Shown one piece after another: positions 38,004 to 47,231 of a DNA stretch of 64,000 nucleotides. Numbering within the stretch: position 1 is the stretch's first letter; every line of letters begins with the position of its first letter. This DNA is from Adineta vaga (lineage: Eukaryota > Rotifera). A program made the position numbers and the translations under genes. The notes beneath the pieces are model-generated. The model was given only the letters and a program-made list of their open reading frames with translations. It made no database searches and was not told where the DNA came from. The DNA is taken from positions 7,378,001 to 7,442,000 of the forward strand of contig CP075497.1 of assembly GCA_021613535.1 (NCBI GenBank). Direction: 5' to 3'.

Positions 38004-38801
38004 ATGTCTTGCATAGAAGATTCGCATCCTTATTGGAGTTATGAAAAGCCATCAGAATGGTGTAAACGTTTTCCACATGCAAATGGATCATGGCAATCAC
38101 CAATTGATATTGATTCGATTGATACTATTCCTCAAATGTATCCACCTTTTGTATTCTCATCAAAATATGATTCAGATCAATTATTCACATTGAATAATGA
38201 TGGTCAACAAATAACAGCAACATTATCGACAACATGTATGAATGATATTAATAAAAATGAACTATGGTTTAGTGGAAGTGGTCTACAGGGACGATTTCAT
38301 TTTGTTAATTTTCATTTACATTGGGGACGAAATAATCGACATGGATCCGAACATGAAATCAACGGACATCGATTTCCAGCGGAAGCACATTTCGTTCATA
38401 AAAATCATGACAATGGCCAAATCGCTGTATTAGCATTATTTCTTACTATTATCGAGGATACAGACAATATAAATACTAAACATAATGAATGGGAAAAATA
38501 TGCCGACGTTGCTAGTCAATTGAATAAAATTCAGAAAACAGCGACATGTACGTTTAATTTAAGTCAATTAATGCAAATTGATGATCGAGATTTCTTTCGA
38601 TATGTCGGCAGTTTAACAACACCACCTTGTACAGAAGGTATTATTTGGACTATATTTTCTCATGCAATTCCAATGAAAGGAAAAAGTTTAAATTTACTTC
38701 GTCAAAATATTTTGAAAAAAGTTCATCGACCTATTCAACCAATAAATGGTCGAACAATTTTTCGAAATTATTATCATTATTATTATTCAAAAACGATTTG
38801 A
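38004..38801 (+). CDS. alpha-carbonic anhydrase, cytosolic type
   Basis: Intronless frame of 265 residues. The alpha-CA core is complete: WCKRFPHANGSWQSPIDI, zinc ligands H104 and H106 in NFHLHWG and H129 in EAHFVH, the Thr-gate SLTTPPCTEGIIW, and a C-terminal RPIQPINGRTIFRN. There is no signal peptide or GPI/TM tail, so it is predicted to be cytosolic and to interconvert CO2 and bicarbonate. The proton-shuttle His64 position is not obvious by eye. The C-terminus is Tyr-rich (YYHYYYSK). The absence of introns contrasts with most neighbours and could reflect retroposition, but alpha-CA is an animal family and need not be foreign. Confidence 0.95.
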   Translation: MSCIEDSHPYWSYEKPSEWCKRFPHANGSWQSPIDIDSIDTIPQMYPPFVFSSKYDSDQLFTLNNDGQQITATLSTTCMNDINKNELWFSGSGLQGRFHFVNFHLHWGRNNRHGSEHEINGHRFPAEAHFVHKNHDNGQIAVLALFLTIIEDTDNINTKHNEWEKYADVASQLNKIQKTATCTFNLSQLMQIDDRDFFRYVGSLTTPPCTEGIIWTIFSHAIPMKGKSLNLLRQNILKKVHRPIQPINGRTIFRNYYHYYYSKTI

Positions 38802-38952
38802 ATTTATGCAGACATACTTACACACATGAAAAATGATGATCTTGCAATTGACGATTAATAATTAAATTAACAATTGCATTTTAATAAATAAAAAAATACA
38901 TGTAAATGGTTTTCAGTTAGTTTATCAAATTTAATTGAAAATATATAACATA

Positions 38953-39310
38953 TCAGGTTCGATTGATTTTTTTTCTTAGCACAGTAGTTTTAGTGATAAG
39001 TCTTGGCGTCTCATTGTCGTCTTCACTGTATGTGCCATGAAGCGAACAGCAGCAACAACAAAAGCAGAAACTATTATTTGAAAAACGAGTTGGACCAGTA
39101 AAATCTGCATTGGTATGTTCAGTCTGAAAATAAGAACAACATCAATTATATTAATCATTGAGAAATTAAAAAGAGAATGAAATGATATTAAACCTTTCTA
39201 TGATATTGAATATTTCCATTCATATCGATTTGTAATTCAGTATATTGATCATCGGTCCATAGTCCAACAAATTTTTCAGGAGGTTTATTTCCACAACAAC
39301 AAGTACCCAT
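38953..39310 (-). CDS. small cysteine-rich protein with N-terminal lipidation motif
   Basis: Two exons (39310-39194, 39123-38953) encode 95 residues. The start MGTCCCGNKP combines Gly2 with a Cys triplet, the classical arrangement for N-myristoylation plus palmitoylation. A beta-rich middle (FVGLWTDDQYTELQIDMNGN) is followed by a second Cys cluster (FCFCCCCS) and a basic tail. No family is recognised. It is probably a peripheral membrane or metal-binding protein; both ideas rest only on composition. Confidence 0.6.
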
Positions 39311-39933
39311 AATAATAATAGTTTGTAATATTGCTCGTATATTTTGTCAAATAAGTTTATTGTTTATATATACATATTCGGTCATGCATAAAGAATCTTA
39401 TGGGTGTATGACATTAGTCATACAAATTAGCATATTTATTGCACAACAAATTGTTTTTTGATTGAGTCAACTATTTATCATGAGTAACGCTATGGGATTT
39501 AAGAGAACTCCTCTTCAAATTTTGTTTTCTTTTTCGTTCTATCAAAACCATATGTTGCTCATTGATTCACTCTTTTTTAGAAACTCTATGTCAAGCTGAA
39601 ACACAGTATAAAAGAATCTTATCCTATTTGAAAATATGTACTGGACATTTCGGAATAGTTAATAAAGGCAAAAATTGAGAACGGTGTAACGGAGAGGTAA
39701 ATAGTGAATTACTTGAATACTTGACTCTTCATTTCATTATTATCAGTGAAATACGAGATTTGCATACACGTATAAGATTAGTATCAAATTTAAAATTATA
39801 AACAAAACATAGATAACAACGATGTAGTTTGTATTCAGGTCACATAAAAACATATTTTAAAAACATATATATCTTGCATTCGATTAACTTTTTATTCAAG
39901 TGAAGCAGCAAGGATTTCCTTGGATTAATAAAT
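39311..39933. other. divergent intergenic region
   Basis: About 620 bp separating divergent genes; AT-rich with no recognisable motif beyond possible promoters. Confidence 0.4.
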
Positions 39934-41393
39934 ATGTTTCAAACAAGTTTCATCTTATTAACTATATCTCTTACGATTACTCAAGGTTTTATTCCACATC
40001 CATCTATTCGTGTAGGAGGTCAAGCAGGTGGCAGTAAGTTTTAGACTTTTCGATTGATGACATGTTCTTCAGTATATTTCTAGGTATTACTCATACTGAA
40101 ATAACTCAAATTGCGTTTGTTCGTAGTCTTGCTCGTTATCTTTTAGAAACGAAAGCAATTCAAAAATATGAAATTGAAAATAAAGAGTATACCATTGATG
40201 AATTATATACTTTAACATATCCAGATTGGTCGGAAGAAAAGCTTCATATTCAAACTTATCCATTAAAAAGTATTCTTGATACATTACTAGTTGAAAACGC
40301 AATGGTTGATATTGATCGTTCGACAAAAAAACTACCCGCTGCACATTTTGATAGTGAAGCATTTAGTAATGCAAGTCGACGAATGATTAAAATGCGACAA
40401 ATAAGTAATGTATTTTCCTTTTGAAAATATTTAAAAGAAAGTTCATCTATTTCAAGTTATTAACGATGTTAAAAATGAAACAAAAGAGTTAATACAAGCA
40501 CGTCAAGTACTTGGTCAACTTTTACATACTTTACAAGATTTTTATTCACATTCAAATTGGATTGAATTAGGTAAAACGAGTATTAATGAACGATTAGGAA
40601 TTTATGAAGATATTGGACCTGTGGCTTCACCTAATCAATCGACTTGTAGAAGCGAAGGATGTATTGCAAAAAAAGTGAAATGTGTAAGACAGAATTTCAG
40701 TGCATTTTCTATTAATATATTTCTTTTTTAAGAGTATCTTACAAAAAGTAACATTAAATAAATGTCCATTGAAATATTATGAATGTAAAGATAATATTCA
40801 TCCTGAAATTATTCAAAAAGGTTTATTAACTAGTGGTTATTCAGTGAATCAATTCAATGAAGATAATGAACCAATATTTAAACCAACTCATGTAGAAAAA
40901 TGTTCACATGGATCTGTTCTAGATACATCATCACATTTGCCAGCAATTGGAGGAATTAATAAAGATACAATCACTTCTATTTATTCACCACGTTCTGATC
41001 TTCAGTAAGGAATAGAATGATGAAAGGAAATCTTTATCATATTCTTATTCTTCTAGTTTTGAAGCAGCAACAATGGCTGTTCTTGCAACTGAAAGATATT
41101 TTAATGATCTACGAAAAGATTTAGGTGATGATAATTTCGATCGTCTTTTTGCAATACATCCAACCATGAATGAATTGAATGCAGCATCAAAAGCAGTTGC
41201 ACATATGAGAAAATTTCGTTTTTTTACTTCATCAATTTCAAGTGGAATTTCTATGGGTAAACGTCTTGTAAACAATATTCGACAAATAGTAAAGAAACGT
41301 TTGAATAAATTTCGATGGGCATTATTTCCAAATTCAAATGATTTAAAAATTGAAGATATCTCATTTCGTCGTCGAAGATCATTAAATTTTTAG
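39934..41393 (+). CDS. secreted Het-C/VWA7 N-domain-like protein
   Basis: Five exons (39934-40033, 40084-40404, 40457-40683, 40733-41004, 41057-41393) encode 418 residues. A signal peptide (MFQTSFILLTISLTITQG) is followed by THTEITQIAFVRSLARYL and the highly characteristic LGQLLHTLQDFYSHSNWIEL, which is shared by fungal Het-C and the N-terminal part of animal VWA7. A Cys-containing segment (STCRSEGCIAKKVKC, NKCPLKYYECKD) follows, then GSVLDTSSHLPAIGGINKDT and a basic C-terminus. No von Willebrand A domain is encoded, so this is a stand-alone Het-C-type module. Role in animals unknown; the His/Asp pattern recalls zinc-dependent phospholipase-C-like folds (inference). Confidence 0.82.
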
Positions 41394-42510
41394 ATACTTT
41401 CACTCCTTTTTTTTCTTCTTATATTCTTTTATGAATAAAACGCCTCCGAAGAAGCAGCAAAAATTGCAACAATCGACACAAGGCCGACGTGCGGGATATT
41501 GGGTTTTAGTTTTCAACTAGCAATAACCTCTCCTCGCGAAACGCTCATTGGATAAGGTACTGCCGCTGCGCAAAGATAACTTTATTGACACATTTACTTC
41601 TATTTATAAAGTGAATTCTATGCGAAACAAATCGGTGAAGGGATGATGAATAGAAATTATATGATTCATCTTATGCTGTCAAACAGAGAAAGAAACGATT
41701 CTTCTTTTTCCTCTGTTCGTAGGAAAAAGTTATCGGTGTTTTGTTTTGTCTTTCTTTGCTTGGTTTTTTCCAATTTTGAAAAATAATTATTAGAACAGAG
41801 ACAAATAGTCGATTGTTATAATATAATTTATATTAAATTTATCATTCGATATGTATAAGGTATTTTTTCCAACTAAAAAGAATAAATTCAAGTTCTTTTT
41901 GTAAAATATAGAATTTCTTTAAAATTTATATTGTTATTTCTAGGAAGAATAAATAGACTAAAACAATAAGACAGTCATTTCCTTTCTTTCTTTCTTTCTC
42001 TATTCGATGACACAGAAATTAGTCATCAAACATAAAGATATTAGCGATAGTGATTGAAATGCATATTGAGGTTTTATGTATGAGGACCATAATATACACG
42101 GTTTGATTGACATATTTCTTTTGAGAAATAAATAAATGCCTAGAAAATGCGAAATCTTATTCTTTAGAATAGTGAAAAATCGATAGAAAATTTTTTGTAG
42201 AGCGGTTGAAAAGCAAATTTCAAGTTCGACAATAATGCATTAGTTATGGAAATTATAAAATCTATCAATGAATTTTTTTCTTCCACAACGTGAAATATAA
42301 TGTAACAACAAACATGTATACACTAGTAAAAACATTCGCCTACTCTTCTCCTATAGAAAGCGTTGTTTTTTTTCTCCGTCGATATAATCTTTTCTCTTGT
42401 GTCTGATGCAGACAGAGTTGTTTTTTTCTCTGCGTAGATTGTTTTTGAGATTTTACAATTTTTAAAGCCTTGTGCTAGATTTAATTTAAACGATTTATTT
42501 TCAAAGCAGT
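41394..42510. other. intergenic region upstream of the Dicer cluster
   Basis: About 1.1 kb. A GC-richer pocket at about 41440-41580 stands out from the AT-rich background but folds into no tRNA or RNA I recognise. A (TTTC)n run lies near 41979-41999. No coding exon supported. Confidence 0.4.
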
Positions 42511-45355
42511 ATGTTCAAAATAAGATGTGACGGAGTAGTTCCGATGATGGATGCTTTATCTACCGATAATGACTCAGCATCAATGGATTCTGTTGTACCG
42601 GACGAAGATTCATCCAATGACGAATACGTTGAAGTAGTTACAAAACGTAGTAAGAGCTTTATATTTTTTTTCTTCTACTCAACAATAAATGCATTTTATC
42701 ACTAGATGCTGTGAATAAAAGTGAGAAACAGGTTAAAACTAACAAACGTACAAAAAAACGTAATAATACGAAATACAAAAAGGAGAGAAATGAGCCAATG
42801 TACACAATCATAAAGCAGGTATTTATTCGTATTGTTTTAATATACGTATAATAATAAATCTATGGAATAGACTTCATATTTTCCTCCTGAATCTATGTGT
42901 AAATTAACGGGGTGGCATCTATATAAAATCAAAGTAGCAAATTATGATTATTTTGGCTTTATTGTACCTTGCATACTAGGAAAGGTAAATTTTTGTTTGA
43001 TAAATTTATTCTTACAATGAAGAATTTATTCTAGATACCACCGTTCACCTTTCCTCGAAACAATGTAGAATCAATTGTAAAAGTGGAATATGTAGAACCA
43101 ATTAATTACAATAAATACAAAGATCAGTTTGAAAAATTTTGTCGATATATTTTCGAAGAAGATTTCACTGATATGAATACAGGACCAGAAGCAATTCTCA
43201 AGTTTGATATTGAATCTTCACCTTTCAAATTACTACCATGTCTATTAACAAGTAAGACTCTTGACTTACTTATCTATTATAAAATCAATTATTTTTAGAT
43301 TTGGGCAGTATAGATTATCGACAAATGCATTTGATATGTAGTAAAACAAATAGATTGGACCAGAATTTGCAGGAAATAGATGATGATGATGATGATGTTG
43401 ATGTTCAATCAAGTTCATCAGTGGTACAGTTCCATGCGTGTCTACCTCAAATTATCTCATCAAAGAGAAAAGCTGTTCAAAGGATGTCTTCAAAACGATC
43501 GAATACGGGTACATGCGAATATTTTGATAAAACAACTATAATGACAGCCACGAAAGAAGATGATATCTGTTATTCACATGAGAAATCCACGATAAAAGAT
43601 GAACAATCAACTCTTCAATCATCTCATGCTCCGCTTCCTGTTTCGGATCGTGATATATCCAATCACAAAAAATCGCAATTCGCTCCTGAATTACCAAAAA
43701 TTCTTGATCTTATTTCTCAAGTGTTTTATAAAAATAAATTAAGAGAACTATTAATTGATGCTACTGGCTCACATTCGGTAATATTTACAAATGCAGACAC
43801 ATACATGAACATGTACAATTCTTATGTATTTTTCTTTTGTAGACAAATGATCTTGACGGCATGTCACCTGTCACTTTTACTAATTCTCTTCCAACTATAC
43901 TTTCATCGGTAAGATTCTCAGAAACTGTATACTGTATACACTATAGCTTTATTTTTCTGTATATACAGCCAAATGTATTGCCCCTAACCAGTCTTTCTCA
44001 TGATTTGGTATCGGAGAATAACTGCGGGTTACATCCAAAATTTGATCTACTTTTTCAAGCGACTACTTGTCATTTAGCTGATGAAAATAGTAATATGGAG
44101 AATTTAGAAACGCTTGGAGATTCTTTTCTTAAAACAACAAGTCTATCTGTTTCTTACCAGTGTCCCGTGGGTGAGGATAAGAAACTGACAGTCGAAAGAG
44201 ATAAACATGTCGCAATGAGAATCTCTGTCGGTTGGCTCGCGAAAAAGGTTTACACAATTACTTAAACGCTCATAAATCAATCTATAGTGGAAAACAAGCG
44301 AATTGGCTACCACCTGGTTATAAAGTTCATGATGAGAAAAATGCAGAAAAGTATATGAAAGGAAAAGTGAAAGAAAAAGTTATTGCTGATATGGTTGAAG
44401 CATTGATTGGTTGCTACTTAGTATCTAGTGATTATATAACAACTTTGAAACTTATGCAATGGTTAGGTCTAAATGTAATTCCATTGGATGAACAAAGTAA
44501 AATGCAATATTAATCATGTCAGAAGTAAAAATATTTAATTTAGGAAATGTGATAACAACATTTCCACTTCTCCGTTCAGACATTAAGATCAAAAAATCAA
44601 TTGAAGAAATGTTCTATGAAAAGTCATTCACAGAAATCGAGGAAAGACTCATCGCTCATAAGTTCAAAGAAAGAGCATATCTCATTGCTGCTTTCACTCA
44701 TCCATCATATAACAATACGGCGTCAACCATAAGTTATAACAAGTAAATGAATGTATTGTTCAAATAGTATCTTCATCTATTGTTCGTAGATTGAAATTCG
44801 TGGGTAATCCATTGTTCGAGTTCTTGTTAACTCGTTATATTTTTGTCGAAAAGAAATTAACAACTCCACGTAAGAATGTTTTGTCAGTCTTGTATTTAAT
44901 CAAACATATTTTTTATAGATGAGGTAACACGCATTCGAAACAAACTAGCAAATTCGGATCACAAAGCCAGTATTATGAAAGACCATAGGCTGTATACTAA
45001 ACTTCTTTTTTGTGAAGCAGAACATGCTAAAACAGTGTCTGATTCTGACTCTGAGCAGTCATCGATGGATCATAATGTATGTTGGTTATAGCTTCTGAGA
45101 AAAGATATCATTTTTTCTTTTACAGAATATCGCAAAACCGTCACTTCAGGAGACAAAAGAAGTTCAAGCGTCTATTTTTGATGCACTTATAGGTGCTATA
45201 TTTTTCGATACAAATTGCTCACTAAATATTGTTTGGGATGCTATATGTTTCTTGATGCAATCACATATTGGTGTGTAAATGTAACTCTTAATGTTAAAAA
45301 TATATATTTTTCTTTATATTTGTTAGATGATGCTATTAATAATCTGAATTTATAG
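42511..45355 (+). CDS. Dicer-like paralogue A: no helicase, inactive RNase IIIb, no dsRBD
   Basis: Exons 42511-42649, 42706-42818, 42871-42984, 43035-43251, 43299-43777, 43843-43908, 43969-44496, 44544-44742, 44790-44869, 44919-45076, 45126-45270, 45327-45355. The start is acidic then Lys/Arg-rich (KRTKKRNNTKYKKER); the frame then enters the pre-PAZ and PAZ region without any helicase or DUF283. RNase IIIa keeps ENLETLGD and IADMVEALIG. The unspliced 43969-44496 exon has a 1-nt deletion near 44210 relative to gene B; a 77-bp intron (44171-44247) would restore an open 729-residue frame. RNase IIIb is degenerate: the canonical LExLGD is LKFVGN, and ADxxEALVG is ASIFDALIG. The protein stops before the dsRBD. 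It may be a decoy/regulatory Dicer or a decaying gene. Confidence 0.85.
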
Positions 45356-45455
45356 TCAATACATTCATCTAATTACCTATCACCAACATCTCAATTTAAA
45401 GAAAAAATAAACACTCTGGTATTGCAACTTATTCCATAAAACCAACGCAGTATTG

Positions 45456-45547
45456 GATATTACAATAATGTGTATATCTTCGGTATAAACTGTTCAATAC
45501 GGATTGAACCGTTGATATCAAAGATATATAGATATTATTGTAATATC
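45456..45547 (+). repeat. short perfect-like hairpin (foldback)
   Basis: Arms of about 45 bp (45456-45499 against 45503-45547) are inverted complements with a few mismatches and only a few bases of loop. The outer ends, GATATTACAATAAT and ATTATTGTAATATC, match exactly. It is either a miniature foldback element or a pre-miRNA-like hairpin; no transposase is nearby. Confidence 0.75.
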
Positions 45548-46084
45548 AGGCAATTTCTATATAAGAGTTTAAATGCAAACCGATTTTTATGCATGTCTGT
45601 AGAGTACTGTCCCTTCTATCGTTATCTCGTGGTTCAGTATCGTGCGTAGTTGAGAAACGAAATGAGATCAAATTTCAGTAACTCGATAGTAATACTCTAC
45701 CTTTTAGTTAGGAGAGTTGTAGATTTTTCATTCACAGGTTCCAATAACGAGTGGTTTTCCATGAGGATTTTGTTCTAGAAGAATCAATGCTATTTGGATA
45801 GGTCTATTCCGAATCGCTCTCAATCAGTTTTTTTTTCAACAGAATGGACATTGAAGAACGACTTCAGTGTCCTACTTCATACTCTTTTGAGAAAACTTGA
45901 GTGAGAATGACTTGAAATTAGCCTAACGAAAAGTCGTTGGTCTTTTCAACATTAAGTTCTCTTGGCAAGTAACTCGCGATTAATACTTTTGAAGGAAAAA
46001 TCCCCCTGTTTATGGAATGATATTTTTTATGCATTCAAAAGAAAATATGTATTCCATTACCTTCCAATAATCATATAGCGTAGG

Positions 46085-46585
46085 TAAGCAGTCTTTGACG
46101 ATTAATCTTTGCAGGCATTCGAACTTTCATCATGGTACAAGCTCCAGTAGACATGAACATCTCCAGAATGACAAGTATCTATCGATGTTCCTTGCAAAGT
46201 GATAATCATTTTACTGAACATCATCGAATCCGCGTCACAATAGATTTTTCAAAGAGTTTTATGATGAAATTTCAACTTGGTATTACAGTCACAGAGATAT
46301 GTATTTGACAGTTGAATACGCTCTAAAGTTTGACTACTTTTCAGGATTCATAGCAATATAGAGATATCTCCGTGAGTTTAATGATACCAAGTTGAAATTT
46401 CATTATAAAACTGCTCGAAATCGATTGTAACGCGAACCCGATAATATTCAGCAAAATGATTATCACTTTGCAAGGAACATCGATAGATACTTGTCATTCT
46501 GGAGATGTTCATGTCTCACTGGAGCTTGTTTTATGAAGAGAGTTCGAGACAGGCAATGATTCATCATCTGAGACTGTTTTCTTGT
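46085..46585. repeat. long foldback: ~200-bp inverted repeat with ~100-bp spacer
   Basis: The left arm (~46085-46283) is the reverse complement of the right arm (~46384-46585). Positions 46149-46212 and 46453-46516 are perfectly complementary over 64 bp, and similarity continues with mismatches on both sides. No coding frame spans it and there are no clear target-site duplications or telomere-like ends. It could be a foldback/MITE-type transposon or a hairpin-RNA locus, and it sits between two Dicer-like genes. Confidence 0.9.
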
Positions 46586-47231
46586 AGAAGAGAAAGAGAG
46601 GACCTTTCATTTTTGTCAGTAATAGTCAGCCATGTATAACTATCGAGTTAATGAACTATGATTCTTATTTCTTTTTGAAAACACGCATGATTCAACACGA
46701 TGAGGTCGCGATCAGCAGTTTTTTGTTGTTTTCTATTGTTTTCGATTTATGTTTGTCAATGAATCTTTTTTTTTGTAATAAAAAATATTCAATCGTCGAA
46801 AAAACCAGTATTGGTTCACGTAAAATTCTCATTTTGTTAAAATGATAATATAAAATTCAATATTTACATGAGAACGATGTGTTTATGAGCAATTGTATCA
46901 TTTCTGATTGTTCGTTCTTGTTAAACATTATGCAGTTTGACTACTATGAAACGAAAAAAACCCAGTAACCACGTGTGGATTTCGAGATGTTTTCTTTTCT
47001 GATTCAAATAAGAAAGAGAATCAAATGCAGCCACCAAAAACATCAACAGAACGCAAAATTTCCATTCTTTTTTTAAGTATTTTGGTGAGTTAACATTAGT
47101 CGAGCATTTTCATGTAGTAATCATATTGCTGTAGGTTTAACAACCATACATTCGTTAATGGTTACAACTACAACTTCGCAAGTTATATAGATTAATTTTT
47201 TTCTGAATAAATTTCGCATTCTGGTAGCACG

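Noticed and set aside
38004-38801. Carbonic anhydrase as a horizontally acquired bacterial gene because it lacks introns
   Set aside because: Its motif set is that of animal cytosolic alpha-CAs; lack of introns alone is weak evidence.
46085-46585. The long inverted repeat as a protein-coding or autonomous transposon
   Set aside because: No open frame of useful length and no transposase, integrase or reverse-transcriptase motif in or near it.
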